From: Collimonas silvisoli | GTDB taxonomy: Bacteria > Pseudomonadota > Gammaproteobacteria > Burkholderiales > Burkholderiaceae_D | DNA length: 64,000 bases | NCBI RefSeq assembly: GCF_018305005.1 | Contig: NZ_JAGQEG010000012.1 | Coordinates: 1 to 64,000, forward strand | Direction of reading: 5' to 3' | Shown: in pieces, positions 25,242 to 35,220 of the stretch | Layout of the letters: every line of letters starts with the position of its first letter | How positions within the stretch are numbered: the first letter of the stretch is position 1 | Notes under the pieces: generated by a model | What the model was told of the DNA's origin: nothing | The model's database searches: none | What the model saw: the letters and a program-made list of their open reading frames with translations, nothing else | Translations under genes and position numbers: made by a program

Positions 25242-26420
25242 GTGGACTTGCAGCAACCCTCCGCCATACACGCCATCACGGCCTTTGCCGATGAAATCAT
25301 GGCGCTGCGCCATCACATTCATCAGCATCCGGAACTCGGCTTTGAGGAATATCAGACCAGCGATCTGGTCGCGGCAAAGCTCCAGTCCTGGGGCTATGCA
25401 GTCAATCGCGGCATCGGCGGCACCGGGCTGGTTGCCGTGCTGCAGGCAGGCCACGGGCCGCGCCGCTTGGGATTGCGCGCCGATATGGACGCACTGCCGA
25501 TCCAGGAGCAGACCGGTTTGCCATACAGCAGCGTGTACCAAGGCAAGATGCACGCCTGCGGGCATGACGGCCATACGGCGATGCTGCTCGGCGCTGCGCG
25601 TTATCTGGCGGCTACGCGCCAATTCTCCGGCACATTGCAGCTGATTTTCCAGCCGGCCGAAGAAGGCCTTGCAGGCGCCAGGCGCATGCTCGACGACGGT
25701 TTGTTCGAGCGCTTCCCGTGCGACGCCATCTTTGCCATGCACAACATGCCTGGCTTTCCCGAACGCAAACTGGTGTTTCATAGCGGAGCGTTCATGGCGT
25801 CGTCCGATCGCGCCAGCATTACCCTGACCGGCAAGGGCGGTCACGGCGCCGAGCCGCACAAAGCCATCGATCCGGTGGTAGCCGCCGCCAGCATCGTACT
25901 GGGCCTGCAAACCATCGTCGCGCGCAACGTCGATGCCCAACATCCGGCGGTGATCACTGTCGGTTCGATCAAGTCTGGCGAAGCGCCCAACGTGATTCCG
26001 CAGAGCGCGCACATGGAGCTGAGCATCCGTGCGCTGGATGCCGGCGTGCGCGATTTGCTGCAACGCCGCATCCGGCAACTGGTGGCGGCGCAGGCGCAAA
26101 GTTTTGACTTGTCTGCCGCAATCGATTACTGCGAAGGTTATCCGGTGCTGGTCAACAGCGCTGCCGAAACCGCGTTCGCGCAACGCATCGGCGAAGAACT
26201 AGTAGGAGCCGACAACATTATTTGCGATACCCGGCCACTGATGGGCAGCGAGGATTTTGCCTATCTGCTGCAGCATTGCCCCGGCAGCTATTTACTGATC
26301 GGCAATGGCGCCGGCGAGCAGGTTTGCACGGTGCACAACTCCGGTTATGACTTCAACGACCGATGCATTGTCACCGGCGCGGCGTACTGGGCGCATCTGA
26401 CGGAGCGCTTTCTGTCCTGA
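25242..26420 (+). CDS. M20-family amidohydrolase (hippurate hydrolase/IAA-amino acid hydrolase type)
   Basis: A 392-residue dinuclear-metal amidohydrolase. Metal-site motifs are GLRADMDALPI, MHACGHDGHTAMLLGAARYL, FQPAEEGLAGARRML and, late, MGSEDFAYLLQHCPGSYLLIGNG. LTGKGGHGAEPHKAIDPVVAAA marks the dimerisation domain. Such enzymes remove the acyl group from N-acyl amino acids (hippurate, IAA conjugates, N-acetyl amino acids). The start is GTG with AGGAGG upstream. It probably forms an operon with the MHS symporter 79 bases downstream, under the divergent LysR gene. Confidence 0.9.
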   Translation: MDLQQPSAIHAITAFADEIMALRHHIHQHPELGFEEYQTSDLVAAKLQSWGYAVNRGIGGTGLVAVLQAGHGPRRLGLRADMDALPIQEQTGLPYSSVYQGKMHACGHDGHTAMLLGAARYLAATRQFSGTLQLIFQPAEEGLAGARRMLDDGLFERFPCDAIFAMHNMPGFPERKLVFHSGAFMASSDRASITLTGKGGHGAEPHKAIDPVVAAASIVLGLQTIVARNVDAQHPAVITVGSIKSGEAPNVIPQSAHMELSIRALDAGVRDLLQRRIRQLVAAQAQSFDLSAAIDYCEGYPVLVNSAAETAFAQRIGEELVGADNIICDTRPLMGSEDFAYLLQHCPGSYLLIGNGAGEQVCTVHNSGYDFNDRCIVTGAAYWAHLTERFLS

Positions 26421-26499
26421 ACGCTTGATCCGCTGACATCTTGCATAAGGCCGCCTCAAGAGCGGTCCGCACAATATCTACAAAATACCTGGAGACACC

Positions 26500-27795
26500 A
26501 TGGCTATCCCGATTACGCAAACGGCAATCACGCTTCCCCGTGAAATGTCGCGAAAAAAAATGATCTTTGCCGTCATGCTTGGCAACGGCATGGAGTTTTT
26601 TGATTTCACCGTGTACAGCTTTTTCGCGGTGCTGATAGGCAAACTGTTTTTCCCGGTGGATGATCCGCTCGGACAATTGTTGCTGTCGGCAGGTACCTTC
26701 GGCGCGGGTTTCATCACCCGCCCACTTGGCGGCGTGATACTTGGCGCGTATGCCGACCGGGTTGGCCGCAAAGCCGCCCTGACACTGACGATTTTTCTGA
26801 TGGCGTTCAGCACCGGCTGCATCGGCCTGGCTCCGACCTATGCCCAGATCGGTTTTGCGGCGCCTGCGCTGATTGTACTGGCGCGCCTGTTGCAGGGATT
26901 TGCCGCCGGCGGCGAAGTCGGCGCCTCCACCACGCTATTGATCGAATACGCGACGCCGCGCACACGCGGCTTTTATGGCAGTTGGCAACTGGCAAGCCAG
27001 GGCGCAGCGACATTGGTCGGCGCGCTGATGGCGACGCTGTTGTCGGCTGCTTTGCCCATCGAGTCGCTGGAAAGCTGGGGCTGGCGCGTGCCGTTCCTGC
27101 TGGGCGCCTTGATAGCCCCGCTGGGAGTGTTCATGCGCCGCCGCCTGAGGGAAACCCATGAACCGCGCACCGTCCAGACGCCATACGGCTCGGTGCGCGA
27201 GGTGCTGGGCCGCTATCGCAGGATTACGCTGCTTGGCATTCTGCTGACGATCGGCGGCACCGTGTCCAACTATATCGTGCTGTTCTATATCCCGACCTAC
27301 GCGATTCTGGTGCTGGGCATGTCGATGAAAGTGGCCATGCTGGCTGGCGTAGTTGCCGGCTTGATCACCTTCGCCTGCTCGCCGTTGTTCGGCTTGTGGT
27401 CCGATCGCTGGGGCCGCAAGCCCTTGATTTTCTGGTCACGGCTGGCCATCATCGTGCTGATCTACCCGGCCTTCCGGCTGCTGCATTCATGGCCGGACAT
27501 CGGCGTGCTGCTGGCCGTGGTTGGCGTGATGTCACTGCTGAATGCGATGAGTGGAGTGCCGGCCATCGTCACATTACCGGAAATGTTTCCCAAGGCCGTG
27601 CGCGCTACCGGTATGGCTATCGTCTACAGCGTAGGGGTGGCGTTGTTCGGCGGCTTTGCTCAATTCATCGTGACTTGGTTGCTGAAAGTCTCGGGTGATC
27701 CGCTTTCGCCATCCTGGTATGTGATCGGCTGCGGCATCGTGTCGCTACTCGCACTACGGGCGATTCCTGAATACGCCGGCCGCGACCTGGATTGA
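26500..27795 (+). CDS. MFS symporter, metabolite:H+ (MHS) family
   Basis: A 431-residue, 12-helix transporter. The N-terminal FAVMLGNGMEFFDFTVYSFFAVLIGKLFF is the MHS signature (citrate, alpha-ketoglutarate, shikimate, proline-betaine symporters). The loop 2-3 motif reads GAYADRVGRKAALTLT, and RLLQGFAAGGEVGASTTLL is typical. GGAGAC precedes the ATG. Its position after an N-acyl amino acid hydrolase suggests import of that enzyme's substrate, for instance an acylated amino acid; this is inference. The gene converges on the broken binding-protein gene with 15 bases between. Confidence 0.88.
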   Translation: MAIPITQTAITLPREMSRKKMIFAVMLGNGMEFFDFTVYSFFAVLIGKLFFPVDDPLGQLLLSAGTFGAGFITRPLGGVILGAYADRVGRKAALTLTIFLMAFSTGCIGLAPTYAQIGFAAPALIVLARLLQGFAAGGEVGASTTLLIEYATPRTRGFYGSWQLASQGAATLVGALMATLLSAALPIESLESWGWRVPFLLGALIAPLGVFMRRRLRETHEPRTVQTPYGSVREVLGRYRRITLLGILLTIGGTVSNYIVLFYIPTYAILVLGMSMKVAMLAGVVAGLITFACSPLFGLWSDRWGRKPLIFWSRLAIIVLIYPAFRLLHSWPDIGVLLAVVGVMSLLNAMSGVPAIVTLPEMFPKAVRATGMAIVYSVGVALFGGFAQFIVTWLLKVSGDPLSPSWYVIGCGIVSLLALRAIPEYAGRDLD

Positions 27796-27810
27796 GCTCG
27801 CAGATTTACC

Positions 27811-28926
27811 TCAGTGCAGAATCGCCCCCCGTTTGCCGATCATGATCATTTCCACGAATTTCGATCCGTCATGATTGCTTGGGGTGTACGACACTTTCAC
27901 CCCGCCCAGGTCGAAATTGCGCAGGGTCTCCAGCGCTGCTATCAATTTTGGCCGGGTCGGATTGGGACCTGCTCTGCGCAGTCCCTCCGTCAGCAGCTTG
28001 GCGGCGACGAAGCCTTCGAAGCTCGAATAAGAAAACGGCGGAGGCTTAGGCATTGCTTTCAGGACGCTCTGGAACTCCCGTGTCGCGCTGGCATTGAAGT
28101 CCTTCGGGTACGGCATCACTTGCATCACGCTCACGCCGCGTCCGTCTTCACCGAGCGATTCGAAGAAAGTGTCGGAGCTGACATTGGAGAGCATCATGAA
28201 AGTCGGATGGAATCCCTTCTTGTGGACTTGCTTGACAAAATCGGAGCAGACTGACGGCGTGCAAGCCATCAGCACCGCCTGCGGGTTACTGGCGACTATG
28301 GCGTTGACAGCCTTGTCGATTTTCAAATCCTTGCGGTCATAGCTGGCGGTAACCAGGGCGCTCAATTTATGCTTCGCCAGATTGCGCTCGAAGCCGGCCA
28401 ATCCATCCTTGCCGAAGCTGTCCTCCTGATACAGAATCGCCACCTTGCGGATCCCCAGGGAACCGAACAATTCCACCATTTTCGCCGTCTCGTCCTGGTA
28501 GCTGGCGCGTAAATTGAACAGATAGGGATTGAATGGCTGATGCAAGCTTTGGCCGCCGGAGAACGGCGCGATCATCGGCACTTTTTCCGTCAACAACAGC
28601 GGCAGCACGGCTTCTACCGTCGGTGTGCTGCGATAGCCGAACAAAGCCAGGGCGTTGTCTTCCTTTAACAGCTTCTAGGTATTGAGCCTGGTGGTTTCCG
28701 GCTTGCGTTTGTCGTCGTAGGATTTAAGCTCGATCTTGCGCCCATACACGCCGCCCTGCGCATTGACCCAGTCGAAATAAGCCAGTGCGCCCTCCATGTT
28801 TTCCTTGCCGGTGGCTTCGCCGGACAGCTCGACGGATTGTCCGATGACGATCTTTTCCTGGGCGTTGGAGGTTGCTGAAAATACCAAGAAAAAAAGCGCA
28901 AAAAAAGACGCAAAAAGCGTTCTCAT
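27811..28926 (-). pseudogene. Branched-chain amino acid-type ABC substrate-binding protein, broken by an in-frame TAG
   Basis: The frame from the ATG at 28926 encodes a signal peptide (ATSNA before QEKIVIGQ) and the start of a LivK-type periplasmic binding protein (SVELSGEATGKENMEGALAYF). Codon 84 is TAG (28675-28677), directly after ETTRLNT. The same frame then continues cleanly through KLLKEDNALALFGYRSTPT, RKVAILYQEDSFGKDG and a normal C-terminus ending IGKRGAILH. No base is inserted or lost, so one point substitution explains it. No permease or ATPase genes are adjacent. It is either a recent pseudogene or a sequencing error; restart inside the gene would lack a signal peptide. Confidence 0.85.
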
Positions 28927-28956
28927 GATTGATGTCTCCCTGATTGTAATTATTTT

Positions 28957-28966
28957 CTGTCGACAA
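28957..28966. promoter_or_regulatory. Variant GntR-type operator upstream of the broken binding-protein gene
   Basis: CTGTCGACAA agrees in nine of ten bases with the TTGTCGACAA core at 385 and 2946 and lies 30 bases before the gene start. It may place this orphan binding protein in the same regulon. Short motifs can occur by chance. Confidence 0.4.
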
Positions 28967-29045
28967 TACGCTTCCAAAGCTTACAAATAGCTTTCAATTT
29001 CCCGGCTATTTGATCCTCGAACGATGAAATAAAGACATCGGCATG

Positions 29046-30536
29046 CTATTGGCTGCTGCTCCACCAGCCGCCCCCCAGCGCCTGGAACAAGGCAGCCGTA
29101 TCCGTGTAGCGTGCCGCTTCGGCCTGGATCCGTGCAATCCTGGTCTGCTGATAAGCTTGCTGCGCGTTGAGCAAGACCAAGGCATTAACGAAGCCCAGTT
29201 CGAGCTGCCGCTGTGTCAGGCTCATGGTTTTGCTTGCGGCCGCTTCGGCCGCCGCCGCCGCCGAGAGTGCCTTGGCGTCGGCGTCAAGCGCGTACAAGGT
29301 ATCGGCCACATTCTGGAATGCAGTCAGCACCACGCTACGGTACTGTGCCGCGGCCTGCTCCAATGCGGCGTCGGCCGCGCGTTTGCGGTGCAACAGCGTG
29401 CCGAAGTCGAAAACGGTCTGGGCGATATTTCCGGTGACTCCCCAGAACTTGTTATCGTCGGCGAACATCCGACTAAACTGCGTGGAGCTGCCGCCATACA
29501 ACGCTGAGATTGAAATCTGCGGCAGACGATTCGCGACCGCTACGCCGACTTGCGCGCTGGCCGCGTGCACCTGGGCCTCGGCGGCACGTACATCGGGCCG
29601 TTGTTCGACCAGCTTCGAGGGCAGACTCAGCGGCAGCACTTGCGGCAATTGCAATGCATCCAGTTCGACATTTTCCATTCCGCCCTGCGCCGGGAAGCTC
29701 CCGGTCAGCACGGCCAATAGATTCCGCGTTTGTTCCAATTGCTTCATCAGCGGCGGCAAGGTCTGCCGTGCCTGGGCCAGCGCCGTCTCCTGGGCGGCCA
29801 CATCCAGTCCCGATGCAAAGCCCAACTCTGCTTGGCGGCGCAAGGAGTCGAGCGACTTTTCCGCGCCATGAATAATCTCTTCGCTGGCTTGAATTTGAGC
29901 GCGCAGCGCGGCTTGCTGGATCGCCGCCGCAACCACATTCGACGCCAGCGTCAGATATGCCGCCTCCAATTGGTACTGCTGGGTTTCCGCCTGCGCCGCC
30001 AGCGATTCGACTGTGCGCCGGTTCAAGCCGAAAACGTCCGGTGCGTAGCTGATGCTGAGCTGTGCCGTATGCAAGGTGTAAAGCGGATCGCCCGAGGTCA
30101 GTGTCGGAGAAATCGTGCCGACAGCGTTTTTCTGGCGGCTGGGCGAGTAGCTTGCTTGCAGCGTCGGAAAATATATGCCGCGTTGCGCCGCCGTGCTTTC
30201 CTGTGCCTGGCGCAATGCCGCCTGCGCACTTTCGATGCTCGGATTGTGCTTGAACGCGCGCTCAACCAGATCGTTCAGCGTTGGCGAGGCAAACACGGTC
30301 CACCACTGGCGTTCGATCTCCGCTCCGGCATCAAAATGCTGCGCTGCGCCGCCTGTTCCCGGCGCTTCGGCCGTGACCGATAGCGGTTCGCGCGTATAGT
30401 GCTCAACTGCCGGCGCCGCCGGGCGATGAAAATCCGGTCCCACGGCGCAACCGCCGCAAGCGACAGTGGTCAACGCCGATGCAATAACGCCCGCGCATAG
30501 AGAATTCAGGGGCTTCGCTGATTTCTGCCTGCTCAT
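29046..30536 (-). CDS. Outer-membrane efflux lipoprotein (NodT/OprM family)
   Basis: A 496-residue TolC-like channel. The lipobox ends CGGC with Cys30 followed by AVGPDFHRP, the standard NodT start. The body shows the two internally repeated alpha-barrel halves, for example PSIESAQAALRQAQE and KLVEQRPDVRAAEAQVHAASAQVGVAVANRLPQISISALYG. It provides the outer-membrane exit for the RND pump encoded immediately upstream, whose stop is one base before this start. The operon order adaptor-pump-channel is complete. Confidence 0.93.
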   Translation of the reverse strand: MSRQKSAKPLNSLCAGVIASALTTVACGGCAVGPDFHRPAAPAVEHYTREPLSVTAEAPGTGGAAQHFDAGAEIERQWWTVFASPTLNDLVERAFKHNPSIESAQAALRQAQESTAAQRGIYFPTLQASYSPSRQKNAVGTISPTLTSGDPLYTLHTAQLSISYAPDVFGLNRRTVESLAAQAETQQYQLEAAYLTLASNVVAAAIQQAALRAQIQASEEIIHGAEKSLDSLRRQAELGFASGLDVAAQETALAQARQTLPPLMKQLEQTRNLLAVLTGSFPAQGGMENVELDALQLPQVLPLSLPSKLVEQRPDVRAAEAQVHAASAQVGVAVANRLPQISISALYGGSSTQFSRMFADDNKFWGVTGNIAQTVFDFGTLLHRKRAADAALEQAAAQYRSVVLTAFQNVADTLYALDADAKALSAAAAAEAAASKTMSLTQRQLELGFVNALVLLNAQQAYQQTRIARIQAEAARYTDTAALFQALGGGWWSSSQ

Positions 30537-30537
30537 A

Positions 30538-33500
30538 TCAGATTTCCTTGTCGTTGGGCTGTGCCAAGGCCCTGTCGGGCTGCTTGCGCGACCATCCCAG
30601 CACCATCACTTGCAGCGCCGGCGCCACAATCAATAACATGATCGGGCCTAGCAGCATGCCGCCCACCACCACGATTGCCAACGGCCGCTGCACCTGGCTG
30701 CCGATGCCGGTCGATAGCGCCGCCGGCAACAAGCCGATGCAGGCCGAAAACGCCGTCATCAACATCGGCCGCATGCGTTGCTCGGCCGCTTCGCGCATCG
30801 CGTCCAGCGGTGTTTTTCCCTCGACGATGAGATGATTGAAATAAGTGATGACCAAAATGCCGTTCATCACCGACACCCCGAACAAGGATACAAAGCCGAT
30901 TGCCGCCGACACGCTCAGAGGCAGCCCGGAAAAATACAGGGCGATGATGCCGCCGGCGATCGAGAACGGAATGGCGACCAAGGTCAAGACGCTATCGCGG
31001 AACGAATTGAACAAGGTATATAGAAGCACCAGGATCGTCAGGAGCGCAACCGGCAATACGATTGCCAGCCGCTTCTTGGCCTGTTGCAGTTCCTCGAACT
31101 CTCCGGCCCAAGCGATGCGATAGCCGCTCGGCAGCGCAACTTTGCGGGCAACCCGTGCTTGGGCTTCGGCGACGGTACTGCCCAGGTCGCGGCCGCGCAC
31201 GCTGAATTTCACCGGAATAAACCGCTCGTTGCGTTCATGGAAGATATACGACGCGCCGGTGTCGAGCGAAATCGTTGCCAACTCGCGCAGCGGGATATAC
31301 GCGGTGCCGCCGCCCGCCGTGGCGTAGCCAACCTTGATGTTGCGGATCGACTCCAGATCGGAACGGTATTGGGGCGCCAGGCGTACCGTCAACGCAAACT
31401 GGCGCTCGCCTTCCTGCACCATGGTGGCCTGAGAGCCGCCCGCGGCAGCCTGGACCACGGCGTTGATATCGCCGGTATTCAAACCGTAGCGCGCCGCCTT
31501 GGCGCGATCGATGGCGATATTGAAGTTCGGTTGACCCAGTACATGAAAGGCGCCGAGATCCTCGATCCCCTTGACTTGATTCATTTCATGCAGGACCTGG
31601 TCGGCCAGTTTTTCCAGCGTCGGCAAATCCGGACCGATGATTTTCACTGAATTCGCCCCCTTGACGCCGGACAAACCCTCTTCGATATTGTCCTGGATGT
31701 ACTGAGAAAAATTGAATTCCACCCCGGGAAATTCGGCAGAAAACTGTTTCTGCACATCGTCCACCAGCATTTCCTTGGTATATCCGCTGCGCCATTCGTC
31801 AAACGGTTTGAGCGGCACGAACAATTCGACGTTGTAGAAGCCTGACGCATCGCTGCCGTCGTCCGGGCGTCCATGCTGGGAGACGGCCGTGACCACCTCG
31901 GGATGGGTCCTGAGTATTTGCCGCATGCGATTGACCTTGTCCATCCCCGCTTCCAGCGAAATAGTGGCTGGCATGGTGGCGCGTATCCACAAATTGCCCT
32001 CCTCCAGCGCCGGCAGGAATTCGGTGCCGATGCGCGGCAGCAGCAAGCCGGCAATCAGCAGGAATCCAAGCCCGATCGCCACGGTGGTTCTGCGCTTGCC
32101 GAGCGCCCAGCGCAGTACCGGCGAATAGACCCGGCGTATCGCGCGCACCAGGATGGTCTCGGTTTCCTCGATATGTTTCGGCAGGAGGAAAGAAGCCAGT
32201 ACCGGCGTGACTGTAAACGTCGCGAACAACGCACCGATCAGCGCGTAGGCATAGGTACGCGCCATTGGATTGAAGATCTGCCCTTCGACGCCTTGCATGG
32301 TGAACAACGGGATAAAGGCCGCGACCGTAATCGCCGACGAAAACAGCACTGCGCGGTCCACCTGCACCGCGCTCAAGAACAGCAGACGCAGCCGCATGGA
32401 CCAGCCTTGCTTCGCCTGGCTGCGCATGTGGTTGACCAATACCTCTTCGTCCTGCGCTTCGAGCAGGTCTTGCTGTTCTCTCTGCGACTTTTGAAAATTG
32501 CGGAATACGTTTTCCACGAGGATCACTGCCGAATCGACAATGATGCCGAAATCGACCGCTCCGACCGACAGCAGGTTGGCGGAATCCCCCAGCAACACCA
32601 GGATGATGATGCTGAAGAACAAGGCAATCGGGATGTTGGCGCTGACGATGATGGCGCTGCGCAGATCGCCAAGGAATATCCACTGGATCAGGAACACCAG
32701 CAGGCAACCGAACAGCAGATTGTGCAGCACCGTATGGGTGGTGATGTTGACCAGCGTCGAGCGGTCGTAGAACGGCACCATTTTCACGCCAGCAGGCAAG
32801 CTGCCGTCCGTGTTAATTTTCTCCACTTCCGCCTTGATGCGCTCCACTACTTCATTGGTTTGCAGCGTGCGGTTCATCACCACGATACCGGTCACCACGT
32901 CGTCCTGCTCATCGCGGCCTGCCTTGCCCAGGCGCGGCACCGCCCCGATCGAGATCTTGGCCACGTCCTTGACCAGCACCGGAACGCCATTCGACTGCGA
33001 CAGCACGATATTGCCGATGTCGGCGCCGTCCTTGATCAAACCGACGCCACGGATGTTGACCGATTGCTGGCCCAGGTTAACCGTGCGCCCGCCAACGTTG
33101 GTATTGGCATTGCCGATGGCGGCAACAAGCTGCGGCAGCGTGACGTTGTAGCCTTCGAGTTTGTGCAGATCGGCCTCCACCTCGTACTCTTTGGTGGTGC
33201 CGCCCCAGGTCACGACTTGCATGATGCCCGGCACGGTCAGAAGCCGGCGCGTAACCACCCAATCCTGCAAAGTGCGTAGATTCGTCAGCCCGGTATGCGG
33301 CGGCCCGGTCAATTGATAACGGAAAATCTCACCGACCAGGCTGGATGCCTGGATTTGCGGTTGCACGCTATTCGGCAGACTGACATTCTGCTGCAGGTTC
33401 AACGCCGCCTGGGTGGAGGCGAAATAGTAGTCGATTCCATATTTGAAAGTGACTCGCACAAAGGACAGACCGTAAAACGAGGTTGAGCGGATGTTCTCTA

Positions 33501-33735
33501 CGCCCGGCGTGGTGGCCAGCCCCACTTCCATCGGCCGCGTATAGGAGCGCTCCATCTCCTCGGCGGAGAGGCCAGGCGCTTGTGCGGTAATTTCCAGAAT
33601 GACGGGCGCCGGATTGGGATAGGCTTCAATATTCAGCTTCGAGTATGCCGCGAAGCCGGCGACAATGAATACCAGCAAGGCCAGCAGCACGATGGGCCTG
33701 CGCGACAGCGCAAACGTGAGGAGACTTCTAAGCAC
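30538..33735 (-). CDS. RND efflux pump, CzcA/CusA (heavy-metal efflux) subfamily
   Basis: A 1065-residue inner-membrane pump. Two duplicated halves with 12 predicted helices and large periplasmic loops are visible. DFGIIVDSAVILVENVFRN in helix 4 (about residues 393-411) matches the HME-type signature DFG-DGAV-VEN, with Ser in place of the usual Gly after Asp. Also visible are NPAPVILEITAQAPGLSAEEMER and LFGVSVMNGILVITYFNHL. The family normally exports divalent or monovalent metal ions, although some members move organic solutes. It lies between its adaptor and channel genes. The methionine clusters expected of a copper/silver CusA are not apparent, so the ion is undetermined. Confidence 0.9.
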   Translation of the reverse strand: MLRSLLTFALSRRPIVLLALLVFIVAGFAAYSKLNIEAYPNPAPVILEITAQAPGLSAEEMERSYTRPMEVGLATTPGVENIRSTSFYGLSFVRVTFKYGIDYYFASTQAALNLQQNVSLPNSVQPQIQASSLVGEIFRYQLTGPPHTGLTNLRTLQDWVVTRRLLTVPGIMQVVTWGGTTKEYEVEADLHKLEGYNVTLPQLVAAIGNANTNVGGRTVNLGQQSVNIRGVGLIKDGADIGNIVLSQSNGVPVLVKDVAKISIGAVPRLGKAGRDEQDDVVTGIVVMNRTLQTNEVVERIKAEVEKINTDGSLPAGVKMVPFYDRSTLVNITTHTVLHNLLFGCLLVFLIQWIFLGDLRSAIIVSANIPIALFFSIIILVLLGDSANLLSVGAVDFGIIVDSAVILVENVFRNFQKSQREQQDLLEAQDEEVLVNHMRSQAKQGWSMRLRLLFLSAVQVDRAVLFSSAITVAAFIPLFTMQGVEGQIFNPMARTYAYALIGALFATFTVTPVLASFLLPKHIEETETILVRAIRRVYSPVLRWALGKRRTTVAIGLGFLLIAGLLLPRIGTEFLPALEEGNLWIRATMPATISLEAGMDKVNRMRQILRTHPEVVTAVSQHGRPDDGSDASGFYNVELFVPLKPFDEWRSGYTKEMLVDDVQKQFSAEFPGVEFNFSQYIQDNIEEGLSGVKGANSVKIIGPDLPTLEKLADQVLHEMNQVKGIEDLGAFHVLGQPNFNIAIDRAKAARYGLNTGDINAVVQAAAGGSQATMVQEGERQFALTVRLAPQYRSDLESIRNIKVGYATAGGGTAYIPLRELATISLDTGASYIFHERNERFIPVKFSVRGRDLGSTVAEAQARVARKVALPSGYRIAWAGEFEELQQAKKRLAIVLPVALLTILVLLYTLFNSFRDSVLTLVAIPFSIAGGIIALYFSGLPLSVSAAIGFVSLFGVSVMNGILVITYFNHLIVEGKTPLDAMREAAEQRMRPMLMTAFSACIGLLPAALSTGIGSQVQRPLAIVVVGGMLLGPIMLLIVAPALQVMVLGWSRKQPDRALAQPNDKEI

Positions 33736-33788
33736 GATGTGCCTTTCTTTCTGCGAAAATCAGTCGGAGTAGTCAGCCTGGCCAGCGG

Positions 33789-34967
33789 CTACCGCGATTG
33801 CAGGGCCAGCATATTGCTTAGGAACAGCGCGCCATCGCCGGCGATCTTTTCGCCGGCGGACAAACCATCAAGAATCTGGGTCAATCCGTCCTGCTGGAGT
33901 CCGAGCCTGACCGGACGGCGGACGAAACGACGGCTGTCTTGGGTGACGAAAACCGTCATCGTGCCATCGCCTTCGCGCACCACGCCGTTGACCGGAATGG
34001 CGACCGAGCGGGTCGGTTCGCCGGTGCGTATGACATAGGTGGCGAGCATCTGTGGACGTAATTGATGCTGCAGATCCTTGATCTCGGAACGCACTGCGGC
34101 TCTATGCGTATTGGGGTCGACCGCAGCGCCTATGTTAGTGATTTCCCCTTGGAATTTTTGCCCGGGGTACGCCATGACGGCGACCGCGACATGCTGCCCC
34201 AGCCGGAGTTGCGGCAAATCGTATTCGGATACGTTAGCCACCATCCACATCGTGGATAGATCGGCGACGGTGAACGGCGCCGGCGCATTGCCGGGCTGGA
34301 GCAGCGAACCTGGCGCCGCATTGCGTGCAGTCACGCGGCCGCGCTGCGGACTGGCCACCAGCAACTCGCCATCGACCTTGCGGGTTGCAGCAATTTTGTC
34401 TATCTCGCTCTCGGACTTGCCAAAAATACGCACCGCGTTACGCGCAGCCTGGTAGTTGCCCTCCGCGGTTTGCTGGTCGGAAATCGCCTGCTCCACATCC
34501 TTTTGCGCGCTTGCCTGCGTCTCAAACATTTTCCTCGCGCGCTCCAGCACCTTGCTATTCAAAGCAACCACACCCGCAGTGGAAATCAGGGTCGATTCCG
34601 CTTGCACCAAGTCCGGACTATCGATCGAGAACAGCGGCTGGCCCTTCCTGACATCGTCGCCGGCCTTGGCAAACACCTGGCGCACCCGCCCCTGATACGG
34701 GGAAAACACCGGCACCGTGAAATCTTGATTGAAGTCGATATAGCCAACTGCTTCCCGCTGGGAAGCAAAGTCAAGCATTTGCGCGGCCTCGATCTTGACC
34801 TGCTTCGATTGCAATTCCGTGATCGTCACGCTATCTTGCGCAGGCGCAGAAACACGTTGCGGCGGCGGCGACGCATTATCGGCTCTGCTCTGATACACGA
34901 CAATGGCGGCCACCAGCAGGCAGCCGGTCAGCGCGCCGATTCCCAAGTTTATTTTATTTTTTTGCAT
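33789..34967 (-). CDS. RND periplasmic adaptor (CzcB/HlyD family)
   Basis: A 392-residue adaptor with an N-terminal membrane anchor (about residues 8-26, GIGALTGCLLVAAIVVYQS). The lipoyl halves include VPVFSPYQGRVRQVFAKAGDDVRKGQPLFSIDSPDL and LLVASPQRGRVTARNAAPGSLLQPG, with a helical hairpin between them. The C-terminus ends in a membrane-proximal domain (RRPVRLGLQQDGLTQILDGLSAGEKIAGDGALFL). It couples the CzcA-like pump to the outer-membrane lipoprotein. It is the first gene of the efflux operon, 53 bases before the pump, and lies downstream of the two-component genes across an IS remnant. No His-rich metal-binding segment is seen. Confidence 0.92.
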   Translation of the reverse strand: MQKNKINLGIGALTGCLLVAAIVVYQSRADNASPPPQRVSAPAQDSVTITELQSKQVKIEAAQMLDFASQREAVGYIDFNQDFTVPVFSPYQGRVRQVFAKAGDDVRKGQPLFSIDSPDLVQAESTLISTAGVVALNSKVLERARKMFETQASAQKDVEQAISDQQTAEGNYQAARNAVRIFGKSESEIDKIAATRKVDGELLVASPQRGRVTARNAAPGSLLQPGNAPAPFTVADLSTMWMVANVSEYDLPQLRLGQHVAVAVMAYPGQKFQGEITNIGAAVDPNTHRAAVRSEIKDLQHQLRPQMLATYVIRTGEPTRSVAIPVNGVVREGDGTMTVFVTQDSRRFVRRPVRLGLQQDGLTQILDGLSAGEKIAGDGALFLSNMLALQSR

Positions 34968-34990
34968 GGCCTACCCTGATTGATAAAGCG

Positions 34991-35056
34991 AACTGCCATT
35001 GAAGAATGGCGCGGCAGTTGCCATGCATATTTTAGCGTTGCGGGTCTATCCGCAAC
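34991..35056. other. Two or three hairpins between the sensor kinase and the efflux operon
   Basis: AACTGCC (34991-34997) pairs with GGCAGTT (35013-35019), and inside it GCCATT/AATGGC (34995-35010) forms a competing hairpin with loop GAAG. GTTGCGG (35037-35043) pairs with CCGCAAC (35050-35056). They lie in the native spacer next to the IS copy and could act as attenuator or terminator on the leftward transcript. Confidence 0.45.
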
Positions 35057-35083
35057 CTGTGCAAAACATTACCATTTGGTTAG

Positions 35084-35100
35084 GGAAGCGCTGATCAATT
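35084..35100 (+). repeat. IS5-family terminal inverted repeat, left
   Basis: 17 bases identical to the reverse complement of 35738-35754; preceded by the TTAG duplication at 35080-35083. Confidence 0.92.
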
Positions 35101-35220
35101 GACCTATTCGGCGTGTTGACGATTTCTGGCGCATCCAACTTCGGCGATCACCGAGATTCCGGTATAACGCGTCGAATAGCCAGGTTTTTGCAGCAAAATT
35201 GCCGTTAATTTTCCACTTTC

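Noticed and set aside
31873-33279. Long plus-strand frame (468 codons) opposite the RND pump gene
   Set aside because: Composition (His, Gln, Arg) is that of a shadow frame and the opposite strand encodes a well-conserved pump.
30538-33735. Copper/silver-specific CusA
   Set aside because: I cannot see the methionine clusters expected; only the broader HME-type call is supported.
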